Origin: DASWJZ01 sp963805325
Lineage (GTDB): Bacteria; Pseudomonadota; Alphaproteobacteria; Rhizobiales; Afifellaceae
NCBI GenBank assembly: GCA_963805325.1
Contig: CAWDTS010000009.1
Location: 310,001 to 374,000 of the forward strand
Direction of reading: 5' to 3'
Length of the DNA: 64,000 nucleotides
How positions within the stretch are numbered: the stretch's first letter is position 1; every line of letters starts with the position of its first letter. Below are positions 40,643 to 48,217 of this stretch, in pieces. Under the pieces are notes generated by a model. That model was not told where the DNA came from. It did not search any database and was given only the letters and a program-made list of their open reading frames with translations. Both the position numbers and the translations under genes were made by a program.

Positions 40643-42086
40643 GGCCGCGATACAGCCGCTTGTAGATCTCGAAGCGGCCGGCGTAAGCGTCGACAAGCGC
40701 GGGATCGGGCGTCAGCACGTCACGGACCGGCGGCTTTGAACATATCGCGCGCGGTGGCTCGCCGGTAAGCGCCATGCGGGCGAGCCGCGCCGCCCCGAAG
40801 GCCGGGCCGGTTTCGCTTCCCGCATAGCGCTGGACGGGAATGCCGAGCACGTTGGCCACGATCTGCATCCAGAAGCGGCTCCGCGCTCCGCCACCGACCG
40901 CACCCATCTTTTCAAGCCGCACGCCGGCCTCCTCCATCAGGTGGCGCGCCTCAAGCAGCGAGAAGGCGACGCCTTCAAGCACCGCCTGGACGAGGTCGAG
41001 CGCCCCGACGTCGAGATCGAGCCCGGCGAAAACCCCGCGCGCAAAGGGATCGTCGTGCGGCGTGCGCTCGCCGGAGAGATAAGGAAGGAAGAGAACGCGC
41101 GACGGACCGCGGTATGCGGCTTCGGTTCGGTCGAGCAGGGTTGCGATATCGCTCTCGCCGATGATTTGCGCAGCGAAATCGAGACACGAGGCGCCGTTCA
41201 GCATCGCCGCCATGCGGAACCAGCGGCCGGGAAGCGCATGCGCGAAAGCGTGGAGCAACGCCTCCGGCTTCGGGCGGTAGCGATCGTCGGTGACGAAGAA
41301 CTGCGCGGAAGTGCCGAGCGAGATGAAAGCGTCGCCGTCTTCCACCGCGCCTATGCCGATGGCGGCCGCCGCCGCGTCGCCAGCGCCAGCCGCGACGACG
41401 ACCGGGCCCTCGATCCGCCATTCGCGGAGAATGGCGGCGCGGACCTGGCCGGTCGACTCCGGTCCTTCCGCGAGCCTCGGCATCGCGGCGCGGCTCAGTC
41501 CAGAGGCGGCAAGAATCGTGTCCGACCAGTCGCGCTGCGCCTGGTCGAGCCACAGCGTGCCGGCGGCGTCGGACATGTCGGTAGCGATCTCGCCGGTCAG
41601 CCAAAGCCGCACGATGTCCTTGGGCAAGACGACCTTGGCAATTCGCCCGAAATGCTCCGGCTCGTGTTTCTTCAGCCAAAGAAGCTTCGGCGCGGTGAAG
41701 CCCGGCATGGCCTTTATCCCGGCAATCCCGGGCAAGCCGGGGACGGCAGCTTCTAACTCCGCGCATTCCTCGGTCGCGCGCCCGTCGTTCCAGAGGATCG
41801 CCGGACGGATCGGCTCGCCGGAATCGTCGAGGAGGACGGCGCCGTGCATCTGGCCCGAGAGGCCGAGCGCGCGCACGGCGCGAAAAGCATCCGGGTCGGC
41901 GGCTCTCAGTTCGGCGATCGCGGCTTCGAGCGCGCGATGCCAATCGCGCGGGTCCTGCTCCGACCATCCGGGATGCGGTGCGCTCGTCTTCAGAGGAGCC
42001 GAGGCCGCGGCCAGGACGTTCTGCGCATCGTCAACCAGCACTGCCTTCAAGGCTGAGGTGCCGAGATCGATGCCGAGAAAAGTCAT
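40608..42086 (-). CDS. xylB: xylulokinase
   Basis: A 492-aa FGGY-family kinase converting D-xylulose to xylulose 5-phosphate. N-terminal GIDLGTSALKAVLVD phosphate-1 motif, GLSGQMHGAVLLD, AILWNDGRATEECAELE (substrate-binding), and GGGARSRFWMQIVANVLGIPV in the C-terminal domain. XylB is recognised by the QMHG and WNDGR motifs. Together with the polyol dehydrogenase and the transporter it implies a pathway feeding the pentose phosphate cycle. It lies 45 bp upstream of nothing in operon on its 3' side; the VOC gene lies upstream on the same strand. Confidence 0.94.
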   Translation of the reverse strand: MTFLGIDLGTSALKAVLVDDAQNVLAAASAPLKTSAPHPGWSEQDPRDWHRALEAAIAELRAADPDAFRAVRALGLSGQMHGAVLLDDSGEPIRPAILWNDGRATEECAELEAAVPGLPGIAGIKAMPGFTAPKLLWLKKHEPEHFGRIAKVVLPKDIVRLWLTGEIATDMSDAAGTLWLDQAQRDWSDTILAASGLSRAAMPRLAEGPESTGQVRAAILREWRIEGPVVVAAGAGDAAAAAIGIGAVEDGDAFISLGTSAQFFVTDDRYRPKPEALLHAFAHALPGRWFRMAAMLNGASCLDFAAQIIGESDIATLLDRTEAAYRGPSRVLFLPYLSGERTPHDDPFARGVFAGLDLDVGALDLVQAVLEGVAFSLLEARHLMEEAGVRLEKMGAVGGGARSRFWMQIVANVLGIPVQRYAGSETGPAFGAARLARMALTGEPPRAICSKPPVRDVLTPDPALVDAYAGRFEIYKRLYRGLRPAFRPSRPL

Positions 42087-42131
42087 GCGGCTTTCTGTGC
42101 CGCCGTCGAGGAAAAGCGCAAGGGCGCCGGC

Positions 42132-42524
42132 TCAAAGCGGCGCGTGGCAGACCGCTTCGATATTGTGGCCGTCCGGGTCGAGGACGAAGGCGCCATAATA
42201 ATCCGGATGATAGTGCGCGCGGATTCCGGGCGCACCGTTGTCGACGCCGCCGGCGGCAAGCGCCGCCTCGAAGAAACGATCGACCGCCTCGCGGGTGTCG
42301 GCGACGAAGGCGACGTGGACGCGCGGCTCGGTGTGGCCGCCGCCGCTGATCCAGAAGGACGGCTTGCCGCCGCGCCCCAGGCCGGAGCCCTCATAGCTCC
42401 CCGTTTCTTCTTTGCTGACGCTCATCACGACGCGGATACCGAGGGGCGCAAGCGCGAGCGAATAGAAACGCAGACCGCGCGCATAGTCGCTGACCTGTAG
42501 TCCCAGGTGATCGATGACATTCAT
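42132..42524 (-). CDS. VOC-family (glyoxalase-like) protein
   Basis: A 130-aa vicinal-oxygen-chelate fold protein. It starts MNVIDHLGLQVSDYARGLRFYS and ends YGAFVLDPDGHNIEAVCH, the two beta-alpha-beta-beta-beta halves with metal-ligand His and Glu in the expected places (HLGL, HVAFVAD, HNIEAV). Small VOC proteins include glyoxalases, dioxygenases and antibiotic-resistance proteins; nothing here distinguishes them. Located 45 bp upstream of xylB on the same strand. Confidence 0.85.
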   Translation of the reverse strand: MNVIDHLGLQVSDYARGLRFYSLALAPLGIRVVMSVSKEETGSYEGSGLGRGGKPSFWISGGGHTEPRVHVAFVADTREAVDRFFEAALAAGGVDNGAPGIRAHYHPDYYGAFVLDPDGHNIEAVCHAPL

Positions 42525-42612
42525 CGCCTGCCCCCAAACCGCCGCTGAGCGTCTAGCGGGTTTATCAGGCGAGATGATAACCGCAAATATTCATATATAT
42601 ACAACAAATAGT

Positions 42613-42699
42613 CTAAGCGGCGCTTAACTCAACAACAGCATAATTTGCATCTCTAAGTAATGCTTCTACGCTCAAAAGTACTGCATTCTCAAGTTGCAT
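42613..42699 (-). CDS. putative 28-aa AT-rich micro-ORF or gene remnant
   Basis: A complete ATG-to-TAG frame on the minus strand, beginning MQLENAVLLSVEALLRDA and ending VVELSAA. A purine-rich AAAGAGAG stretch lies 8-15 bases before the ATG. Its codons are A/T-rich (GTA, CTT, TTA, AGA, AAT), quite unlike neighbouring genes. The pattern hydrophobic-LL..VEALLRDA.YAVVE faintly resembles the start of response-regulator receiver domains with deletions, so it may be a decayed fragment or a small foreign peptide gene. Low confidence. Confidence 0.3.
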   Translation of the reverse strand: MQLENAVLLSVEALLRDANYAVVELSAA

Positions 42700-42723
42700 T
42701 GTATTTCTCTCTTTGGTTGCATA

Positions 42724-42770
42724 TCATAGCTCCTCTCACCCGCCCCTAAGGCGGGTGAGAGGAGCTATGA
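42724..42770. terminator. 21-bp perfect inverted repeat downstream of sdhB
   Basis: Arms 42724-42744 and 42750-42770 are perfectly complementary over 21 bp around a 5-nt loop (CCTAA). It lies 33 bp after the sdhB stop codon, which fits a terminator or 3'-end stabiliser of sdhCDAB, although there is no T-run. It is the longest perfect hairpin I found in the window. Confidence 0.7.
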
Positions 42771-42802
42771 CGAGAGAAGCCTGCCGTGGCCCGAGGGCGG
42801 CG

Positions 42803-43582
42803 CTATACCTGCCGGGCGACCATCATCTTCTTGATCTCGGCGATGGCCTTCGCCGGATTCAGCCCCTTCGGGCAGGTCTGCGCACAGTTCATAATTGTGT
42901 GGCAGCGATAGAGGCGGAACGGGTCCTCAAGATCGTCGAGCCGCTCGCCCGTCGCCTCGTCGCGAGAATCGACAAGCCAGCGGTAGGCCTGCAGAAGCGC
43001 CGCCGGCCCGAGATAGCGCTCCCCGTTCCACCAATAGCTCGGGCATGAGGTCGAGCAGCAAGCGCAGAGAATGCATTCGTAGAGGCCGTCGAGCTTGCTG
43101 CGATCGTCGTGGCTCTGCAGCCACTCCTTCTGCGGCGTCGGAGAAACGGTCTGGAGCCACGGCTCGATGAAGGCGTGCTGCGCGTAGAAGCGCGTCAGGT
43201 CGGGCACCAAGTCCTTGACCACAGCCATGTGCGGCAGCGGATAGATCTTCACCGCGCCGCTGACCTCGCCGTAGCCCTTGGTGCAGGCGAGAGTGTTCAT
43301 GCCGTCGATGTTCATGGCGCAGGAGCCGCAAATGCCTTCGCGGCAGGAGCGGCGGAAGGTCAGCGTCGGATCGACCTTGTTCTTGATCCAGATGAGCGCA
43401 TCGAGAACCATCGGCCCGCAGTCGGCGGTATCGACGAAGTAGGTGTCGATCCGAGGATTCTGCCCGCCCTCCGGATCGTAGCGATAGACACGGAACTCGC
43501 GCAGGCTCGCGGCGCTCGCCGGCTTTGGCCAAGCCTTGCCATTGGTGATACGCGAGTTCTTCGGAAGTGCGAGCTGGACCAT
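42803..43582 (-). CDS. sdhB: succinate dehydrogenase iron-sulfur subunit
   Basis: A 259-aa subunit carrying the [2Fe-2S], [4Fe-4S] and [3Fe-4S] clusters of complex II. Cluster cysteines: CREGICGSCAMN (with a later TLACTKG cysteine), CILCACCSTSCPSYWW, and CHTIMNCAQTCPKGLNP. Normal length. It ends the sdhCDA-(102-aa protein)-sdhB operon, 19 bp after the small exported protein. Confidence 0.98.
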   Translation of the reverse strand: MVQLALPKNSRITNGKAWPKPASAASLREFRVYRYDPEGGQNPRIDTYFVDTADCGPMVLDALIWIKNKVDPTLTFRRSCREGICGSCAMNIDGMNTLACTKGYGEVSGAVKIYPLPHMAVVKDLVPDLTRFYAQHAFIEPWLQTVSPTPQKEWLQSHDDRSKLDGLYECILCACCSTSCPSYWWNGERYLGPAALLQAYRWLVDSRDEATGERLDDLEDPFRLYRCHTIMNCAQTCPKGLNPAKAIAEIKKMMVARQV

Positions 43583-43601
43583 CTAAATCCCCGTACCTTC
43601 C

Positions 43602-43910
43602 CTAACCACCGACGCATTCCGCGGGAAGCAGCGACACGCGGTTTGCGACGTGGGTCATCTCGTCGTTGGTCACGCCGCTCGGAGCCGCGCTCATCGCCCC
43701 GGCGACGCCCTTCGCCATGATCGCCGAGAAGAACGCGAGCTCCCTGGCATTGAATTCCGTGATCGCCTTGTCGGCCATGCACTCGCAGGTGCGGGCCGGC
43801 GCCTTGAGGCGCGTCTCACAAGACGCGACGATGGTGTCGCGATCCGACGCAAGCGCAGCCCCTGCCGAAAGAAGAGCTATCCCAGCCGCCAGCGCCAGAC
43901 CTCTGTGCAT
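43602..43910 (-). CDS. small exported protein between sdhA and sdhB
   Basis: A 102-aa exported protein lodged between sdhA and sdhB. Start at the ATG at 43910 gives a signal peptide (MHRGLALAAGIALLSAGAALA, then SDRDTIV). The mature part has four cysteines (ASCETR, TCECMADK, AECVGG) spaced like small periplasmic helical proteins, including a C-x-C pair. A frame extension through TTG at 43931 would overlap the sdhA stop. I do not know the family. Its position inside the operon suggests a link to succinate dehydrogenase maturation or to periplasmic redox state, but that is speculation. Confidence 0.7.
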   Translation of the reverse strand: MHRGLALAAGIALLSAGAALASDRDTIVASCETRLKAPARTCECMADKAITEFNARELAFFSAIMAKGVAGAMSAAPSGVTNDEMTHVANRVSLLPAECVGG

Positions 43911-43927
43911 GCCAGCCACTCTGCCCC

Positions 43928-45763
43928 TCAATAGACCCGCGCCTTGGGCTCGATATAGTTGATGTCGTTGGTGAGCGTGTAGGTGTGCACCGGACGGTCG
44001 TCGAGGCGCACGCGCTTTTCCTCCACGTCGGCGAAGGCGAGCGAGTGCTTCATCCAGTTCTTGTCGTCGCGGTCGGGAAAATCCTCGCGTGCATGCGCGC
44101 CGCGGCTTTCGGTGCGGTTCGCGGCAGATTCCATCGTCACCACGGCCTGGGTCACGAGATTTTCGAACTCCAGCGTCTCGATCAGGTCGGTGTTCCAGAT
44201 CAGGCCGCGATCGCTCACGCCGACATCGTCGGAGGCGCGCCAGACGTCGCCGATTCGGGCGCGACCTTCGTCAAGCACCTCGCCGGTGCGGAACACCGCG
44301 CAATTCTCCTGCATCACCTTCTGCATGCGGCCGCGCAGCTCGGCGGTCGGCGTTCCGCCGCTCGCGTGGCGCGCCGCGTCGAGGCGCGAGAGCGCCTTCT
44401 CGTCCGCATCGTTCGGCAGCTCCGGATGGCGCTCACCCGGCCCGATCGTCTCGGCGCAGCGCACGCCGGCCGCGCGACCGAAGACGACGAGATCGACCAG
44501 CGAGTTCGAGCCGAGCCGGTTGGCGCCGTGAACAGAAACGCAGGCCGCCTCGCCAACCGCCATCAGCCCGGGCACCACGGCGTCGGGATCGCCGTTCACC
44601 TTGGTCAGCGCCTCGCCGTGATAGTTCGTGGGGATGCCGCCCATGTTGTAATGCACCGTCGGCAGCACCGGGATCGGCTCGCGGGTCACGTCGACACCGG
44701 CGAAGATTCTTGCGGACTCCGAGATTCCGGGCAGCCGCTCGTGCAGAACCGCCGGGTCGAGATGCTCGAGATGCAGATGGATGTGGTCGCGCTCCTTGCC
44801 GACGCCCCTGCCCTCGCGGATTTCCACCGTCATGGCGCGCGAGACGACGTCGCGCGATGCGAGGTCCTTGGCTGACGGCGCATAGCGCTCCATGAAGCGC
44901 TCGCCTTCGGAATTCGACAGATAGCCGCCCTCGCCGCGCGCGCCCTCGGTGATGAGCATGCCGGCGCCGTAAATGCCGGTCGGGTGGAACTGCACGAACT
45001 CCATGTCCTGCAGCGGCAGCCCGGCGCGCAGCACCATGGCGTTGCCGTCTCCGGTCTGCGTATGCGCACCGGTGCAGGTGAAATAGGCGCGGCCATAGCC
45101 GCCCGTCGCGATCACCGTCTTGTGCGCGCGAAACCGATGAATCGTGCCGTCGTCAAGCGACAAGGCGACGACACCGCGGCAGGCGCCACCGTCCATCAGA
45201 AGGTCGATCGCGAAATACTCGATGAAGAACTCGGCGGAGTGGCGGAGCGACTGGCCGTACATCGTATGGAGCATCGCGTGGCCGGTGCGGTCGGCGGCGG
45301 CGCAGGTGCGCTGCGCGGTGCCCTTGCCGTAGTCCGTCGTCATGCCGCCGAACGGGCGCTGGTAAATGGTGCCGGCCTCGGTGCGCGAGAACGGCACGCC
45401 CCAGTGCTCAAGCTCGTAGACAGCCTGCGGCGCGCTTTTGCAGAGATACTCAATGGCGTCCTGATCGCCGAGCCAGTCCGACCCCTTCACGGTGTCGTAC
45501 ATGTGCCAGCGCCAATCGTCCTCGCCCATGTTACCGAGCGCTGCGGCGATGCCGCCCTGCGCTGCGACAGTGTGCGAACGGGTCGGGAAGACCTTGGTGA
45601 TGCAGGCGGTCTTCAGCCCCGCCTCGCTCGCGCCGACGACGGCGCGAAGACCGGCGCCGCCGGCTCCAACCACAACGACATCGAAGTGATGTTCCGTCAC
45701 CGGATAGGCGCGGCCGTTCACGGCCGGCGCGCTTCCGTTGCCCTTGCCGTTTGTCGCCATCAC
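43928..45763 (-). CDS. sdhA: succinate dehydrogenase flavoprotein subunit
   Basis: A 611-aa catalytic subunit of complex II. FAD-binding VVVGAGGAGLRAVVGASEAG, covalent-FAD histidine region TRSHTVAAQGGIAAALGNM, substrate-binding HPTGIYGAG, PTVHYNMGGIPTNYHGE, and RLGSNSLVDLVVFGRAAG. Normal length and ends. Its start overlaps the sdhD stop (ATGA). Confidence 0.98.
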   Translation of the reverse strand: MMATNGKGNGSAPAVNGRAYPVTEHHFDVVVVGAGGAGLRAVVGASEAGLKTACITKVFPTRSHTVAAQGGIAAALGNMGEDDWRWHMYDTVKGSDWLGDQDAIEYLCKSAPQAVYELEHWGVPFSRTEAGTIYQRPFGGMTTDYGKGTAQRTCAAADRTGHAMLHTMYGQSLRHSAEFFIEYFAIDLLMDGGACRGVVALSLDDGTIHRFRAHKTVIATGGYGRAYFTCTGAHTQTGDGNAMVLRAGLPLQDMEFVQFHPTGIYGAGMLITEGARGEGGYLSNSEGERFMERYAPSAKDLASRDVVSRAMTVEIREGRGVGKERDHIHLHLEHLDPAVLHERLPGISESARIFAGVDVTREPIPVLPTVHYNMGGIPTNYHGEALTKVNGDPDAVVPGLMAVGEAACVSVHGANRLGSNSLVDLVVFGRAAGVRCAETIGPGERHPELPNDADEKALSRLDAARHASGGTPTAELRGRMQKVMQENCAVFRTGEVLDEGRARIGDVWRASDDVGVSDRGLIWNTDLIETLEFENLVTQAVVTMESAANRTESRGAHAREDFPDRDDKNWMKHSLAFADVEEKRVRLDDRPVHTYTLTNDINYIEPKARVY

Positions 45764-46146
45764 ACGCCCCCGAACGCGATCTTGAGCAGGGCGAAGGCCG
45801 CGACCAGCCCGACTCCCCAGGAGAATAGCCAGTTCGCGATCAGCGCCGCGATCTTCAGCGCCTCATCGTGCACGTAGTCCTCGATGATGACCTGCATGCC
45901 GATGCGCATGTGGATGACAGTCACGAGGATGCCGGCAAGCATGATCAGCGCTACGAGCGGTGCCGCAAGCGTCGCGACCACGACGTCATACGGCTCGCCG
46001 TTCAACACGACGACGACGATGATGAAAAGCGTCAGCAGGATCGCGAGCGCGACCGAGGTCAGCCGCTGGACGACGAATTCGCCCGTTCCCTTCTTGGCGG
46101 AGCCGAGCCCGCGGACCTCGGCGAGCGGTGTGCGGATCGACTTCAT
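45760..46146 (-). CDS. sdhD: succinate dehydrogenase membrane anchor subunit SdhD
   Basis: A 128-aa membrane anchor with three transmembrane helices. N-terminus SIRTPLAEVRGLGSAKKGTGEFVVQRLTSVAL is the alphaproteobacterial SdhD pattern; the haem-ligand histidine is probably in VIHMRIGMQVIIEDYVHDE. It overlaps both sdhC and sdhA by 4 bp. Confidence 0.95.
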   Translation of the reverse strand: MKSIRTPLAEVRGLGSAKKGTGEFVVQRLTSVALAILLTLFIIVVVVLNGEPYDVVVATLAAPLVALIMLAGILVTVIHMRIGMQVIIEDYVHDEALKIAALIANWLFSWGVGLVAAFALLKIAFGGV

Positions 46147-46556
46147 CTCAGCGCGTATCCAATGATCCAGACGACGAAGGTCAGCACCACGGAGCCGACA
46201 AGCGACGCCCAGGCCGTGAGTGTTGCGACGCGCGGCTCAAAGCCCATGCCCGCGTCCCAGAACAGGTGCCGGATGCCACCGAGCATGTGGTGGATCAGCG
46301 CCCAGGTGTAGCCGAAGAGGATCAGCCGGCCGAGGAAGGAGCCGAAGAAGGCGTTCGCGGTTGCGAATGCGTCCGGACCCGAGGCGGCCGCAATCAGCCA
46401 CCAGGCAAGGAACAGCATGCCGAAATAGAGCGCGGCCCCGGTGATGCGATGGACGATCGACATGACCATCGTGATCAGCAGACGGAAGATCGAGATATGC
46501 GGGGAAAGCGGGCGCGATGCGCCCCCCGGCGCCGCCTTCAGGTGAGTCTCTGCCAT
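46143..46556 (-). CDS. sdhC: succinate dehydrogenase cytochrome b556 subunit SdhC
   Basis: A 137-aa three-helix cytochrome b subunit. I take the ATG at 46556 (MAETHLKAAPGG), which leads into RPLSPHISIFRLLITMVMSIVHRITG, the family signature with the quinone-site Ser/Arg and the haem His (WALIHHMLGGIRHLFWD). In-frame start codons exist 5 and 13 codons upstream. It is the first gene of the operon; only 74 bp separate it from the upstream efflux gene, which reads in the same direction. Confidence 0.94.
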   Translation of the reverse strand: MAETHLKAAPGGASRPLSPHISIFRLLITMVMSIVHRITGAALYFGMLFLAWWLIAAASGPDAFATANAFFGSFLGRLILFGYTWALIHHMLGGIRHLFWDAGMGFEPRVATLTAWASLVGSVVLTFVVWIIGYALR

Positions 46557-46630
46557 AATGCGGATAGGCATAACGCAGTGTGGCAAAGGAGGCAAAGGCG
46601 CTTTCTGGGTGCCGGGGGCGGCGGCCAGTC

Positions 46631-48193
46631 TCAGTGTCCGGCCGCGCCTGCGCGCGCCATGGGTCTGCGCGCCAATGGTGCAAAGAGCACAATGGCGAAG
46701 AAGAGGACGGCCATGATCAGGAAGATGTCGGAGAACGCCATCACCAGCGCCTGGCTGCGCACGCTCGAGGTCAGCGACTTTAGCGCCGCCATTTGAGCGT
46801 CGGAGCCAAGCGCGGAAGCGAGGTGCTGCGTCATCGACGCGAGGCGCTCGTTTGCGGCGTCACGGCTCCACGTCACCGCCTCATGCAGGCGCTGAATGTG
46901 GAGGTCCCAGCGGTCGTTCAGAAGCGTGTTGATGACCGCGAGCCCGACAGCCCCGCCGAAATTCCGCATCAGATTGAAAAGGCCGGAAGCGTTCTTCAGC
47001 CGCTCCGGCGGGAGCGTGCCAAGCGCCAGCATGGAGACCGGGATCATCGCCACCATCAGCCCCACGCCGCGCACCGCCTGCGGCAGGAAGAGCTCTGCGA
47101 AAGCCCAATCGTGGGTGATCGGCACGAGCTCGACGCAGGATATCGCCAGGAGGCCCATGCCGACCGCGATCATGATGCGCGGGTCGGCCTTTTGCGCGAT
47201 GCGTCCGCTGATCGGCGCGGTCAGGAACATGAAGAGGCCGGTCACGAACATCGTCTCGCCGACCTGCAACGCGTCGTAGCCGCGCACGCGCGCGAGGTAG
47301 ACCGGGTAGAGGTAGACGAGACCGTAGAGTCCGATTCCGAGGACGAAAATGAACAGCGATCCTGTCGCGAAATTGCGGTCGAGATAGGCCTTCAAGTCGA
47401 CGATCGGCTCGCGCGCCGTCAGCGCGCGGACGAAGAAAGCGATGCCGGCGATGACGGAGACGACGGCGAAGAGGACGATCCTCCGGTCGTCGAACCAGTC
47501 TTTCGACGGCCCCTCCTCCAACACGTATTCGAGGCTGCCGAGGAAGACGGCCAGCGTCGCGACCCCGACGAAATCGAAGTTGCGCAGGATCTTCAGATTC
47601 GGCTTGTCGAAGTCGACGAGGAGAAGCGTCCCGACCGTCACGGCGATGCCAGGGAACACGTTCACCAGGAACAACCAGTGCCAGGAGAACAGGTCGGTCA
47701 GATAACCGCCCACCGTCGGGCCGACCGTCGGCGCGAGCGTCGCGATCAATCCGACGACGGCGGAAATCATGCCCTGGCGGCTGCGCGGGAAGATCGTGTA
47801 GGCGGCCGCGAAGACGGAAGGGATCATGGCGCCGCCGATGAACCCCTGCAGAGCGCGCCAGACTATCATCTCGCCGATCGAATTCGCGCTCGCGCAGCCG
47901 ATGCTCGCAAGCGTGAAGCCGCCGGCGGCGATGGCGAAGAGATAGCGCGTCGAGAAGGCGCGACCGAGGAAGCCGGTCAGCGGGATCATGACGATCTCGG
48001 CGACGAGGTACGAAGTCTGCACCCACGAAATCTCGTCGGCGCTCGCCGAAAGCCCGGCCTGGATCTCGGCCAGGGACGAGGCGACGATCTGGATGTCCAG
48101 GATCGCCATGAACATCCCGACTGAGAGCACGACGAAGGCAGCGATGCGGCGCGCCGGGACCGGCGCGTCGTCCTGAATGGATGCCTGAGCCAT
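46631..48193 (-). CDS. DHA2-family MFS multidrug efflux permease (EmrB-like)
   Basis: A 520-aa inner-membrane transporter with fourteen predicted helices. Motif A/C features: LDIQIVASSLAEIQAGLSAS, WVQTSYLVAEIVMIPLTGFLGRAFSTRY, LQGFIGGAMIPSVFAAAY and PTVGPTVGGYLTD, which place it in the EmrB/QacA (DHA2) group. It is 24 bp downstream of the HlyD-type adaptor, forming an EmrAB-like export pair controlled by the divergent TetR gene. Confidence 0.93.
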   Translation of the reverse strand: MAQASIQDDAPVPARRIAAFVVLSVGMFMAILDIQIVASSLAEIQAGLSASADEISWVQTSYLVAEIVMIPLTGFLGRAFSTRYLFAIAAGGFTLASIGCASANSIGEMIVWRALQGFIGGAMIPSVFAAAYTIFPRSRQGMISAVVGLIATLAPTVGPTVGGYLTDLFSWHWLFLVNVFPGIAVTVGTLLLVDFDKPNLKILRNFDFVGVATLAVFLGSLEYVLEEGPSKDWFDDRRIVLFAVVSVIAGIAFFVRALTAREPIVDLKAYLDRNFATGSLFIFVLGIGLYGLVYLYPVYLARVRGYDALQVGETMFVTGLFMFLTAPISGRIAQKADPRIMIAVGMGLLAISCVELVPITHDWAFAELFLPQAVRGVGLMVAMIPVSMLALGTLPPERLKNASGLFNLMRNFGGAVGLAVINTLLNDRWDLHIQRLHEAVTWSRDAANERLASMTQHLASALGSDAQMAALKSLTSSVRSQALVMAFSDIFLIMAVLFFAIVLFAPLARRPMARAGAAGH

Positions 48194-48217
48194 GGGAATC
48201 GCTCGCTTCAGCTACCG

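Larger units (their letters stand above)
42525..42802. other. AT-rich intergenic patch between sdhB and the VOC gene
   Basis: About 150 bp (42575-42725) is strikingly AT-rich, with TATATATAC and many A/T-ending triplets, in an otherwise GC-rich window. It contains a 28-codon frame on the minus strand and a 21-bp perfect inverted repeat, listed separately. It marks the edge between the sugar module and the sdh operon and could be a scar of insertion. Confidence 0.6.
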
